A DNA stretch of 64,000 nt. Origin: Apostichopus japonicus. Its lineage: Eukaryota > Echinodermata > Holothuroidea > Aspidochirotida > Stichopodidae. Location: assembly GCF_037975245.1 (NCBI RefSeq), contig NC_092578.1:806001-870000 (forward strand), in the 5' to 3' direction. The position numbers and the translations under genes were made by a program. Each line of letters opens with the position of its first letter. Position 1 is the stretch's first letter. The notes below the pieces were generated by a model. That model searched no databases and was not told the origin of the DNA. It saw only the letters and a program-made list of their open reading frames with translations. Shown here piece after piece: positions 1-12,705 of this stretch.

Positions 1-1036
1 TATACGTATAAATAATGGTGTGAGAGGGGTACACGATAACTACTCAGACCTGTGAGCCAAGCTAACTCCTTATTTTTGTTTATAGCCCCCCCAACCCCCA
101 CCCCCACCCTTTCTCTTCATTCCCTAGCCCCTTACCGACCCAAGAAAGCTGGGGTTTCGCAGTTATTACTAGAGCAATTATAACATTAGAATTTTTACTT
201 TCCTCCCCTTGTTCAAAATGTGCAATTAATTTAAATTTATTTGTACATAATCATAAAGAATAAACGTTGCTTTTTTTTAATTAACATTCGTCTTATGTAA
301 GGTGTAAATGTGACACGGAAGCAATTATCGATAATTAGTGTCACTCTATAACCTCCAGTCGCTCCAATTGTCGTATAGTGTATTCTTTTGGTATGTTTAG
401 CACGATGGTTTGGGAGGATAGGGGCAGGGGTAGGTTAGGGGTCGGGTAGGGTAGGGGTCGGGGTATGTACTTTGGAGAAGTCGATGTTGGGTGGGGTAGA
501 GGTGATGTGTATGTGTAATAATTGAAAGGGGTTCGGGAAATGTGTAAGAGGGAGGGGGGGGGGAGGTGTTGAGGTCAATGCTGCATAGAGAACTATCATA
601 ACTAGGATTGATATGATTATATAGAAGCTAAATGCGTCAGTTTTCATATCTCTGCATGTAATTGTCACCGCGAAAAGAGACGTTTGTTCTTTGTTAATGC
701 GACGTTATCTAACAAAGTCGAGTGCCGTATCATATGCATTGTAATGCAGTTTTCAACTAGTACTATAGCCATCAACACTTTGTACTTGACACAATTTTCA
801 CTTTCGTGGTTTGGTTCTGTGTCAGTATATATGCATTTAGGAAAGTTAATTTATATTTCATATGTAGAGATTTTCTTGGTATGGTTTGAGTTCAGCCAAC
901 TTCGGCATATCAGTTAGAATATTTACGTATACTAGACACTCACTGGCAGTACATTCATTCTTTGTAGTTTTCTTTCAGCATTTGATACTAAGTGAGTAAG
1001 TATACTTTTATGTTGTTGTTGTTGTTTTCCTTTCAG
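1..1036. other. Upstream or intronic non-coding sequence before the first visible GALNT exon
   Basis: No exon can be supported here. The stretch holds a C-rich tract near 87-110, an AT-rich middle, and a G-rich block at about 415-466 made of GGGG and GGTAGGG-type units, followed by a G run near 553-563. The first GALNT exon at 1037 opens in phase 0 in the middle of the protein, so the 5' coding exon with the start codon either lies to the left of the window or is too short to recognise here. Confidence 0.5.
415..466 (+). repeat. G-rich, telomere-like degenerate repeat with G-quadruplex potential
   Basis: The block consists of many GGG or GGGG runs separated by one to four bases, with GGTAGGG and GGTTAGGGG units that resemble but do not exactly match animal telomere repeats. 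It is too short and irregular to be a real telomere tract. Similar GGGT-rich blocks recur at 17890-17960, 20975-21015 and 22280-22400. Confidence 0.6.
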
Positions 1037-4000
1037 TACTTGCCATCCAGGAGACTGACCTACTTAATACTATGCATATTCATGTTATGGTTCATTGTTG
1101 ACGTCATTGTGATGCACAACCACTGGAATCAAAGTGAAGATGAAACAAGCGACGGTGAATCACCAGAAAAGCGACATGCGCACAGACATCACGTAAGTCA
1201 GGCCAGAAACTGGCAGATCCCTTCTGCTAGGGAGACATTCTGTTTTATTTTATTCACCCATTGTGTTGTTGTTTATTACAGTTTAAATAACCTACCAACG
1301 ATGAACTTGTTGTTGGTGTAGGATGTTAGGTGGTGGGAGGGGAGGGGGAGGGGCGTGTTGAAGGGTCATTTTCCACTTGAATTAAGCTCGATAAATCCAA
1401 TCCGATCCGCACATAGGCAAATCCAGCAACGACCAGTAGTAAACACATATGGGTGACGGGGGATGTATGTGATTAATCCTACCCTGTATACACACAGTGG
1501 ACATAACCTGTCTTTTTTCAGGTTTGAGGCAATAGGATGAAGAGTGTAGAATAAAGTAGGTCATCCTATTGAATTCACCGTCGTAAAATCTAAAAACTAT
1601 ATACGCGTAAGAATGAAATTCATATTTTTCTAATAATTCATTTAAATTTCACCAGAGAGATCACGAAGAGTTGCATTACGTCCAGTTGGTGGACAGACTA
1701 ACCGAACCACGTGACTACAATAGACCAGGTGAAGACGGCAAGCCTATCGAAATATCGGTCGCCGACGAAGACAAAATTAAATTTTCTTGGAAAGAAAATT
1801 TCTTCAACGAAATAGCGAGTAATGAAATATCGGTGGAACGCTCGTTGGGCGACTACAGACCAACAGAGTAAGTATGTGTATGGGTACCTAGGCTCTTACA
1901 AAGCAATATACCGTTAATTATATAGCCTGTTAATGTTGACACTCAATAGTAATGGTGTAAGGTGGCGGCGTGGTGTTTTAATTGGTGCAATGTGGGGTTT
2001 TTACATATGTAATAGGATATTTGTGTGTATGTTTCGGTATAAGACGTAAGTTATTTTAAGCCCATGTTGGAAGAACACGCATAGCTCTTTACATGATTTC
2101 TATACACACGACACATTTTGTCCTTCCTTTTCATAGATAACGATTTGTTTCATATCATTCCTCTATAATCTCTAATTAGCTGTTATAATATGAAAGTGTC
2201 CAATGACTTACCCACAACGACCGTAATTATGACATATTGTGAGGAAGCTTGGTCAACCTTGCTGCGATCAGTTCACAGCGTCATCAACAGATCACCTCCA
2301 GAACTATTAGAAGAAATCATACTGATAGATGACTTCAGTGAAAGAGGTGAGTTGTTCAAGGTCACCCCCCTTTGCCCCTCCCCTATGATCATCTGTTTTT
2401 GTGAAGAATCCTGGCCCTACCCTACCAATGCCGGGCTTCACAATAGGCAGGTGAGGCAGGTGACGCCAAAACGCCTACCAAGGTTACCTCACAATTATTA
2501 ATGATCACTTAAAGTTTACGTTTGGTCCAGGTACACCTCGTTCTGAAAATATGTACTTATTTGTATCATATGTCTCTCTCTCTCTCTAAACCTCTGTAAC
2601 ACAGATTACTTGAAACAACCAGTCGACGAGTACATGACCAAATTCCCCAAAGTCAAGGTCATACACTTAAAGGAGAGACATGGCCTTGTACGTGCCAGAA
2701 TGGTTGGTGCCGCAATGGCTAAAGCACAAGTCCTAACCTTTTTGGATTCCCATATAGAATGTACGGTAGGATGGTTAGAACCACTACTTCAAAGGGTAAA
2801 AGATGAAAGAACTAACGTGGCCTGTTCGGTCATTGACGAGATTGATTCTATCAACTTTGCGTAAGTAATTTATCAATACATTTCATTTTAATTATCGATT
2901 GTTAGAATTTTGATGACTTAATAACATAGATATGGTGGCCCTTTATATTGGTTCAAGGGGAACGGGAGAGGCTGAGGTGGGGGGGGGGGAGTTGGTGAGA
3001 GAACTTATATATTTTAGAAGTGAATCATGTTTCTCTATAAGTGAACTATGTTTAAGAATAGGTTAATATATTGTGAAGTACAATTCACTGACAGTAAACT
3101 ATTATACCGTTCTTTCTTTCTTCTGTCAGATACACAAGAGTAGATGCAAACCTGATTGGATCATTTTCTTGGTCTTTTGCATTTCAGTGGGCTGTGATGC
3201 CAGAACATGAAAGAGAACGGCGTAAAGCTCCATCATGGCCGATTAGGTAAAGTTAAACATACGAGAAGAGGAGAACTTCATACCAGCAGTGGGATATTAT
3301 AAAAAGGGAATACTTACCCAGAAATCCCTTTCTTTTAAACCCTAAATAATTTTGTAGAAAATTGTTGGCTATAAGTATGATGATGGACTCCATCTTTCAA
3401 CTTGTCTCAAACTGTAATCTTGAATAAACTTCAACCACAGTAACACAATTAGATAATTTAAGACAATAACAGATCAAGTAAGAACAAAACCAACGAAACG
3501 GATCTGTGCGTTTACTATAATTATGAAGACAAAATGTTGGGTATAACCAAAGAGAGGAGGGTAGAGGGGGATAAATATGCAGCATATCTGATATGATTGC
3601 CAATACTCGAGTAGTCACCCCTCTCAGCCAGCCAAACACCCCCCCCCCCCACCCCCCACATACACACCTTTCGTTTTACTGGATACCACTGTAATGGATT
3701 GATCGACTATCCGAATTATAAAGTGCTGACAAGACGAAAAACGAAAATACTTTAGAACTACTCCCTAACAAGTACCTAATTTTATTACAGTATACCAGGA
3801 CGAATACCCCTACTCACACCACCCTAAACGGCCGCATACTGACCTACCCAACACTTCACGAGACAGGATTGTTTGTGACCGCAGGCGGAGACTGGATGAC
3901 TTTTGGAATAATTGAACTCGCATGGATATCACCATGACTTCACTATATATCCAGTGTCAATTCTACCAATCACAAAATAGTTTCTATAGCGTTTGTGACG

Positions 4001-7000
4001 CTGTACAGTTTCACGTAGACCTGTGCCAGGGTAAGGAGTTACTCAATCTTACATGTGTGCTGATGCTCTACAGATAAATAATTGCATTGCTCTTTGGACA
4101 AATAATGAAACCTTATGAGATCCTGGAAATAACAAATCTTTAGAACACACTTGGAATAGCTGGTATACCGATCCTGAAAATAAAAGCGTTATTAGGGAAA
4201 GAAGAGGTCCGAATATTATTATTTTGTAAATAACTTAAATACCTCGTACTTGTGACTCCTCCATTCCATGTGAAACGCGAACAATATATGGCACATATGA
4301 CCTATAGATATGCTTTTGAGCAGACTTTGCGTTTGTCCTGAAATAGTTTCCAACTAGCATGTACCACCTCGTACACTTCCCCCACCTTCACTCTGTCTTC
4401 ACGTCAGCATAAAAGTTTTTAAAAAGGCACTGTTTTTACTCCACAGATCTCCAACGATGGCTGGAGGTATATTTGCGATAGACAGAGCTTTCTTCTACGA
4501 AATAGGGGCTTACGATCCTGGATTTAAGATTTGGGGAGCAGATAATATAGATCTGTCTTTCAGGGTATGAAAGAGTTTTAATCTTTTGGTATGATTTGTT
4601 GTTCCATCTTAATCACAGCAAAAACTTCTAATCCTCTATCTTATTTCTTGTTTTTGATCATGCTTTCATTTTTGTACATGTTAACGTCTTTTATGTATCA
4701 TTTTTATGTGTCCTATTTATAAATTTTATAATTTATACTGGAATAAAGAAAATGAAATTGAATTGAAGTGTATAGGGGAGGGGGAGAGGGGAGGGAGTGT
4801 GGAGAGGGGTAAGGGGAGGGAGCGGGAACGAACGACAATGTTTGAAACAGTACGCTATTTCTCAGACTCCATTTTCTTGTTTCAGATCTGGATGTGTGGT
4901 GGTCAGCTTGAGTTCCTACCATGTTCTCGAGTCGGACACATCTTTCGTAATGGTCATCCATTTACTTTTCCTGAGAGCAATATTAAACAGTACGTATGAC
5001 GTTATTTAAACTAAAAATTACTTTTGAAACGAGTGTTCTCAGGTAACCATAAACGCTTTGAATATGATTATGGGCGTCGAAAGTCAGTGAGGGCCCTGCA
5101 TGCGGGACAATTATGTCACCGGGGCCCCTATTTATACCCTTCAAGTTTCCTTAAGTACGGTATATTATAAATATGAAAATATGTATTACTCTTTTCTTTA
5201 TTCCATATTTTCCTGGGTCCCCTAATTTACCCGGGCCTGCATATGACGTCACCCTTAAAATAATTCCGCTTACAGCAGGACCCACTTTTCTCTGATTAGA
5301 ACAGTGTCCCTGAGAAGAGCAGCTACACGTGTACTGAATATATCCAATTAATAGAGAAACCCGACCTAAGACTGACATTTTCAAGCTAACGTCTGTTAGA
5401 AATAATATTTCTTTTTGTCTCTTATCATGAATGTCATATTTTCCAGGACATTTCACCATAACACACTACGGACCGTTGAGGTGTGGGTAGACGAACCGTA
5501 CAAGCAAGTATTCTTCGACCACGTGCCTGAGATGAAAGGAGTGGACCCCGGGGATCTCACAGAGAGGAGAGCCATACGTGAAAATTTAGAGTGTAAAGAT
5601 TTTCAGTGGTATCTTGATAATATCCACCCAGATCACTCTAAACCAGATTTCAAATTCAAGGCAAAAGGATCGGTAAGAATTTGGGACCTTGTCTACCTAT
5701 TACTTACCCTCATCATACGAAGGCAGGGGCGGGACAAGAACGTAGGAAGGGCAAAAAATACTGCCTGATCCCCGGTGGTTTAAAATGAATACTTAACTCT
5801 TCTCAGCATGTAATATGTCCGCATATGACACAATAAAAGTGTTGCTTAATGCGAACAACGTGTGCCCAAACCCGCATGATATAATTCACCCACATTGTGT
5901 CTCCTCGTACCCACTAGAGTGCTTTTTGGTGATGCCTCCCTCTGCTACTGTGTTCATAATGTTATTATTTTGCTCTTTAATTGCAGCTGAGAAGCCGGCG
6001 ATATCCTCACCTATGTCTGACTAACATGGCCAGAGGAAGAATCGCTTTACTAGACTGCGCAGATGTTCAGCGTAATCAAGTGAATATATCTTCATTACAT
6101 AGCAGCAAGTTTATCTTAACATGGTTTGAGGTGTCGTAAAGCGGGGCATGGGTGGGTCGTGAAGTTACTCGAGAGGGAATTTGTTCGAAATCAAGGAAGA
6201 GAGCATTGATGCATTAAGGGAATGGTCTTATCCCAAGAGATTCCTAAATTTGAATGCTCTTTTGCCATATTATCATTTATGTATAATTATCGGATTATTT
6301 GTTAATCGTTACATAATTAGCGAATTAGTATGTTTAGCGGATTAGTACTTTCGCAGGGTTAAGTTTTTGTAATGATTATTCGAAAGTGCCCCATTTTAAG
6401 AGTATTGAAATGTTTTTGGGACTAACATTGGTACCAGGGCCTTTGACCTTGGGCCCGGTAGTTGCCTCTTCTAACTATTCGATAATTATGCATTGATGAG
6501 CATGGTTGATTTATTATTAGAGCTATATGATACCTGTTATTAGACCCTCTTAGCCTGTACATTACAACCATTCTTACATTATTTCCTTCCTGCCAACAAA
6601 TGCCCAATGCTTCTCTTTGTCTCAAGGTATTTTTCTACACAATGAGAGAAACAATTGAGACTGATGGATTTTGTATTACCAATAATGATGATCAACTCGC
6701 CCTTGGAAGTTGCCACACAAATCCTGCATCAACATTTAAACACGTCAAGGTACCTCATTCAGTATTCTCTATAGTCTGATAGTTTACGTATTAAATTTTA
6801 TTGTGCAATTTGGGCAATTTTTATCTAATTCCTTATTGAATCATCATCACGATCACAATGATAATAAAGATAATCTTTCGTCTTACAAAAAATGTTTATT
6901 TGTAATTTCCTGAAGTATTCATATATCCAGCAAGTACCAGAGAATCGTTATACAGGTGTTTACAAAACCTCCCTTTATTTCTGTCCTGATTAACTAATAC

Positions 7001-7328
7001 AGTGACGTGGTTTATATATTTAACATAAACCAGCAAATTAAATATTTTATAACACAAGTTATTTTTTGTGTTCCTGTAGCCCATATATGAACGTGCTGTT
7101 TAATGATGCATGTGCCTCTGTAAGATATGAGGCGGGACGTTGTCTTCTATTCAGATTTTATTTTTACATTTACAGGGTAATCAGATTAAAGAAATATCCT
7201 CTGGAAAATGTTTAGGTATCGAAGATGAAACAACAGACGTTCTCTTTGAACAATGCCAGAGCAATTCCGGCAATCAACGCTGGATGTGGGAAAATTATTT
7301 TGATGAAAACGGAGAGAAAGAACTTTAA
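1037..7328 (+). CDS. GALNT: Polypeptide N-acetylgalactosaminyltransferase (5' partial, 11 exons)
   Basis: Golgi type II membrane enzyme that would transfer GalNAc from UDP-GalNAc to Ser/Thr, starting mucin-type O-glycans. Exons: 1037-1192, 1656-1867, 2180-2346, 2605-2860, 3130-3246, 4447-4564, 4886-4989, 5447-5672, 5987-6079, 6627-6749, 7176-7328. They give 574 aa in one frame plus stop. The first exon encodes a transmembrane anchor (about residues 8-27) and an acidic stem. The catalytic domain shows [24 protein letters not shown], the metal-binding DSH (226-228), [17 protein letters not shown] and WGADN (332-336). A ricin-type lectin domain follows (about 453-574). Odd points: WGADN replaces the usual WGGEN. 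The lectin 'CLD' aspartate is absent in all three repeats (C-L-T, C-I-T, C-L-G), and only the third keeps QxW (558-560). The start codon is not visible. The family is certain, but the isoform cannot be assigned. Confidence 0.95.
3247..4446 (+). other. GALNT intron 5, no extra exon needed
   Basis: This 1.2 kb gap joins an exon ending in ...PIR to one starting SPTMAGG with intact phase (AG|A), so no coding exon is missing. It contains a C-rich run at about 3640-3657 and no open frame with splice sites that fits the protein. Confidence 0.6.
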
Positions 7329-7431
7329 TCTTACAACGGTGCACCCATAATACAACAGAATTCCTTATTGAACCATAATATTTGTTCTACAAGATTTAGT
7401 GACCGACATTTGCGGGAGAGCATTCATCAAG

Positions 7432-7437
7432 AATAAA
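7432..7437 (+). promoter_or_regulatory. Candidate polyadenylation signal of GALNT
   Basis: AATAAA lies about 104 bp downstream of the GALNT stop codon. It is the first canonical hexamer on the plus strand after the gene, so it is a plausible 3' end signal. Confidence 0.55.
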
Positions 7438-7781
7438 AATTAAACGTTGTAAAAGAGTATTGTATGTAACGTTTCTTTACAATGGAATATGTTCTAGTAT
7501 ACAAGGTCCACCACCCCCCCCCCTTACCCCCTTCACATTCTTCACAAGTCAACACGTGCCACTGAAGGACGACATACAATAAGAAACGTTCGTTCTTGTG
7601 TTGTTGTATTGATATTGTGCTAGGGTTGTGCACAAAAAGCTATATATTGGGCTTGTCAATATTAAGACATGCCATTTTCAAGTTAGGATTGGTGAGTCTA
7701 TGTGACGTCATAGCAATTTTTATGTCACGTGATGCATCTTCCGACATTCAGCACGATACTCCACCGTGAATGATACTCCAC

Positions 7782-7799
7782 TTTTGTTCATGAACAAAA
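7782..7799. repeat. 18-nt perfect palindrome
   Basis: TTTTGTTCATGAACAAAA equals its own reverse complement. It lies between GALNT and the GPCR and has no known role. It could be chance in AT-rich DNA. Confidence 0.8.
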
Positions 7800-7889
7800 T
7801 AATTAATATGTTTTCCATTTTACTGATGTCGTCACTAAATATCTGAGTTTATTTTTAAATCCACCCAGTTGGGACACTTTTTTATATGC

Positions 7890-7918
7890 AGTACTTTCAT
7901 GCAATGCTTGAAAGTACT
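7890..7918. repeat. Inverted repeat, 10-bp stem with 9-nt loop
   Basis: The left arm AGTACTTTCA (7890-7899) pairs exactly with TGAAAGTACT (7909-7918) across the loop TGCAATGCT. It could fold as a small hairpin. No function can be assigned. Confidence 0.75.
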
Positions 7919-8230
7919 TGTACTAAAAGTATGAGCAGTATAAATATCACGTTTCATTGAAACTGTTCATACTGTTAATACGAGTGATTTCAAACTTAAA
8001 AGCAAAATACCGTATGGAGTTTTACTAACCTTAGACAACTGCCGACGCACCCTGTATGTACAAGGCCGACTGCCAATCGGGAAAACGCTAACTGAAGAAT
8101 TTTCCCGGCTGAAGCCGAAACGAATTAAAACTGGGCAAGCGCTTCATCAGTCGTAGTCTCAAGCACACGCACAATGGCCGACTATCCACGATTACCGACG
8201 TAACGACGGTCGAGTTAAGTCGGGCAGTGC

Positions 8231-8252
8231 AGAGCCGTAAATATACGGCTCT
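8231..8252. repeat. Perfect hairpin, 9-bp stem with 4-nt loop
   Basis: AGAGCCGTA pairs exactly with TACGGCTCT across AATA. It sits in the CpG-rich stretch upstream of the adhesion GPCR, right before the short direct duplication. Confidence 0.75.
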
Positions 8253-8261
8253 GGGGCAGTG

Positions 8262-8345
8262 ATCTGCCTGGCGCCACCTATTTTCAATGTTGACAGGGTA
8301 ACCAGTCATCTGCCTGGCGCCACCTATTTCGATGTTGACAAGGTA
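8262..8345 (+). repeat. Short direct duplication with GGCGCC core
   Basis: Two head-to-tail copies begin at 8262 and 8308. Both contain ATCTGCCTGGCGCCACCTAT and then a near-identical ATGTTGACA segment. The spacing is 46 bp with a few differences. It lies about 300 bp upstream of the GPCR start codon. Confidence 0.75.
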
Positions 8346-8624
8346 TCCGTAGTCGATGATTATACTTATCTATTATTACGTCACGAGGCCATTTGTTGAT
8401 ACATCTATTCTATTGTACTCGGAATGTAGCAGTTGGATCTTAGCCGAGCCAATCTACTATACATCATACCATCGAATGTTTTAGGGGATTCAAGTTTTGA
8501 TTATCGTTTACCGACCGACATCTTTGGAATAATATTTCACTTTTGTTTCGATCAATTAATTTCTTCTCCACTTTCTTCTTAAGGAAGCGCAATTGCCTAT
8601 ATAGTTGCAAAACGAAACAAAAAC

Positions 8625-11600
8625 ATGAAGCTACAACTACTCACGTTGTTTAACATTCTTTTGTGTGTGTTTTGTACTTGGGTTGTAAAATCTCAAGCAA
8701 CGTTACCGTTAGACATAGTCAACCAAGTACCGGTAACTGACAAACCCACAACGGACGTTAATGACGTAGAAGAAGATGCTACAACGCCAGAGGCTGGACT
8801 GCCTACCCTGGCTAGCATTCAGTACCTAGAGGAATTATATTCAACCAATGATGGATTACCTAATGAATGCCGCAGAGGTAAGTCTGAAACATTAACACAC
8901 CATATAGGATTAGGGGAGGGGGTTAATTTCCTTTTGTCAAGTGAAGAGGACTTAAATCCATGTACCGATAGTGTATATGAATCTTAATATTTCCCAAGTA
9001 TAGAATAAAAGCCTCCCCATGCACCTCCACTGCCTCCCCCCCCCACTACTCCCCTACACACACGAAACACAAACAACCTGTTATGTGTTGTGCTATTTTG
9101 GTATGAAGTTTTGAAAAAACCTTTTCACTTTTTGTTTTGAGGGAGGGGGGGGGGGCGTCGAAGTTTAGGACACCGACCCATTTAAGGATAATGATAAACT
9201 GGAGAGAAGTTTGGTTGGGGTGGGAGGTGTGGGGGGGGGGGGTGATAAGGGGCGATGAATAATGTACTTTTGATAGGTTCCAGGCTGTACCTGCGAGATT
9301 CTAACTTGACGGCCTCTTTCTATAGTAAGAAATCAGACAATATACAGTTATAACTTTACCTTCAAAATCAGGGGAAATTGTTTTAGTTTGTAGATTTTCT
9401 TTCTTGAAAAGGTAACAACATATGGATGCAATGACATAAGAAGATGTTGCTTGTCGCTAATTTTTCAACTTTGATTCGAAATTGACCTATAGCACATGTA
9501 ATCCAATAAATTAATTTTTTAATGACGTTCTTGCCGCGGGTCCTTTTATTTTCCTATCCATTGTAATTTTTACCGAAAAACCAAGAAAATGTAGGGAAAA
9601 AACAGTACGTGAACCAATATAAAGTCTATTTAATGAGTTTGCTTCATTGGTGTTACAACATATTGAGGTAGTTTGGCACTTTTATAAGCGTCACATATTA
9701 TCACAATTTCTCGAAGCCTGTAACACGTAGGCGTATACCTGTGCCAAGAGCATAAAAGAGTCGGGACGGAACTGGTGTTATTGTTCTTAACTGTTACATA
9801 ACTGCACCCTTTTCGGGTTTGATACTTGATCATAACGTATGAAAGCATAACCTTAACTTGATGAGCGTATATTACCACACATTAACGACTCCAAGTTTAA
9901 ACCGATATTTTACGTAAACGAAGAAAGTATTACCGATTGTTGTTCCTAAACATGTCTTACATTGCAACCTTACACAAAACTTATTCTCAGACACAGACAA
10001 GAACTCTACATTAATTTTATTATTCTGAAACGTCATTGTGTCGAACGACTCCAGTTTAATGTTAGTCTCGGAGGTCATATGAGGGGAGTGCCGTCGTGGG
10101 AGGGGATGATCTCGGACTGCCCATTCAACAAGAGGGGGAGGGGGGAGGTATCAAGTCATTTCACTTTATTCACCTGCTAAAAGTCATCCCATTCAGTTTG
10201 TTGTGAAATAAGATAAAAAATCTAGTACATACGTGGTACATAATCAACAATTGTTCATTTTTCGGTTTATATATACTCAACTGTTCATCAACCTGTCAGC
10301 CGCAAATTCGGAGGTGTGTCTAATGTAATCATGTACTTTGGTGGGGAGGAGATGGGAGAGAGAGGAGGTTATAATGCAAACAATCACCATAACAACCACC
10401 TCTTGAATAAAGTATTGCAAACTGCTGGATCACCTCAGCAAGCATACTTTTCGAACTGAAAACACATATTACAAAACATTTACTGTTATATCATCGCAGA
10501 ACTTGAAGATGCGACAGTATAGGCTACAATATTGTCCTAGTCATATGTAGTTCTGGTCATTTTTACACGTTCACTACCGTAAAATATCAATAACTGATGG
10601 ATCAGAAGTGGTTTTAATTTTCCTTGGAGTGAGTCTACTTCACTTTTCTCCTCTCTCTTTAGGTTCATGGAATCTGGTTTATACTTTGGGCTAAGTGTCA
10701 CTGCGGAATTCAAAAAGTTTAAAATTTAACCGGATAAACCCTTGAAGATTAAAAACGCTAAGATAAAAGCAAGAGGGTTAAAAAGGAACCTTTGTAACTT
10801 AATAGCCTACAAGAGTAGGGAGTAAGTACTGCGTGCTAGCCATTTACCTACTAAATAAATAAACCTAACGAGTTAAAACCACTCTCGAGATTGTCAGGAA
10901 TTTGTCTAAGCAGAACAAGAAGAACTGAAACGAAGAAAGCTTGGTGGTTTTATGAGGCGATTGATGCAATGGTATAGTGCCAACCGGGTAAATGATGGTA
11001 GCCATAACGACGATTGCGCTAATTGCGCATGCACCGTACGCATCGGTGACGTCATAACAATATCTCTGGTTGGGGTTTTGTAACTCTGCACTAAACTTAC
11101 CATGATTATTTAAGTATTCTGGAGTTCACAAATTACGTAATGGATAGGCTACTTCCTTTGGTCAATCTACCTTTTGATGCATACAAGTACCCTAAAACCT
11201 CAACAACAAAAACTACTTAACGCAAATTTAGGCCATAACTTCGAATATTTGCTTTAATATGTATATTTCGTTAAAATTAGTTCTGTCACCGTTGCGTTTG
11301 GAACAATAATTTACTCGACCATTTTGCTAAATCTAATCTGAAATAATTCTAAACTATGTGACCACGTGACTATAGAGACCATTCATATTGCACAATGCAT
11401 CTGTTCCACTGCATGCTGGAATGTATAGCGGAACGTGTATAAGTATTGCAGCATACATTATGCATTTAACCAATATTATGATACAGGGTGTGATAAGTTT
11501 GCCTTTGCATGTCTGTATAGTGTATAAAGTGCTACACTCATTGTTTTCATTTTTCCTTTGTTTTCACACCACCTTTATTATCATAACCTAAGAATAGCTA

Positions 11601-12606
11601 CACGATGTAGGTTACCATAAACCAGTTCCAGGAATTGTTAACCGAATCGCATTATTTTCTTCAGGACTATTTTTGGTTTATCTTTTAGAGTTTGCTGATC
11701 TTATCTTTGTGTGCAGGGATCTTTACTTTAATTCGTCTTTAAAGTATGAACATTTGTGCCAAACAACCTTCAAATTCTAAAATGAGATTTTCTCGTTAAG
11801 TTGACAGACTCACACAGAAACGTGTTGTGGATCCAAATAATCGCATCACAGATGGAATAAACACGCGGGATTCTTTTTTTAAGGTCAAAATTGTGACGTT
11901 ATAACGTTTGAGACTGCGGGATAGCTTATATCACTGGCATAGCCATGGATTTGGGGGTGGGGGGAGGGTGGCACTAAGAAAGTTTCTTGCCTAGCAAAGA
12001 GAATTTTGATGGTAAGATATCCTCCGTTCCCTTCCCCATTTGGTGCCTGTAGTAATTCTAAATTTCGGGTTCTTTCAGCAGAGTTTGATATATTTAATTG
12101 ATTATCTTGATTAAGCCATTAGTTAAAGGTGAACGTGTCTGTAATTCTGGTAAAGCGATGTTTGTGGTTTGTGGTGGTTTTATTTTATTTGTCATGAGCT
12201 ATTATTGTATTTTATGTTAGCCTTCCTTTGTTTTTCTGGTAGGCCGAGGTTATTTTTTGCTACTCTGCGGCGTCAGAGCTGTTTGTCTAACAGTTCTTAG
12301 TTGTTTATGTGAGGTAAAGTCAAGAAGCAGATTAACTGTATAATTATCTTTGATCATGCAGCTGGTCATATATCTATAAATAACTTGAATAGAATCAGCT
12401 TGGTAAAGCTTAACTTTTTCCATGGTTTACATAATCTAACATTTCTGTCTGTTTGTTTGAAATGCTATGACTTTTAAATTACAGGAATGTCCCTTTCAAT
12501 TTTGAGTAGTGTTACGTTCCCCAGTACAACAGATTTATAGGTTGACTGAGGTATACTGTCACGTGCTACTGGGAGCCTGGCGGGAACCTGTGCGTGTAAG
12601 CGTATG

Positions 12607-12705
<99 letters not shown>

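Larger units (their letters stand above)
7329..8624. other. Intergenic: GALNT 3' UTR, then GPCR upstream region
   Basis: It begins with the GALNT 3' UTR, with AATAAA about 104 bp after the stop. It also holds a C run near 7507-7522, an 18-nt perfect palindrome at 7782-7799, a 10-bp-stem inverted repeat at 7890-7918, and a CpG-rich stretch at about 8040-8390 carrying a hairpin and a short direct duplication. No coding exon was recognised. The minus-strand open frame at 8088-8309 has no recognisable domain. Confidence 0.5.

Noticed and set aside
979-991. A 13-nt microexon between TTTCAG and GTGAGT upstream of the first GALNT exon
   Set aside because: The splice signals look good, but the upstream partner exon is not visible and the phase cannot be tested.
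992-1036. Start of the GALNT protein in the frame upstream of the 1037 exon
   Set aside because: The frame there has only a GTG or an ATG within the polypyrimidine tract directly before a TTTCAG acceptor, so it is intronic.
7176-7328. C-terminal EKEL of the GALNT as an ER-retention signal
   Set aside because: It differs from KDEL-type signals. The enzyme is a type II Golgi protein held by its membrane anchor, so the match is likely chance.
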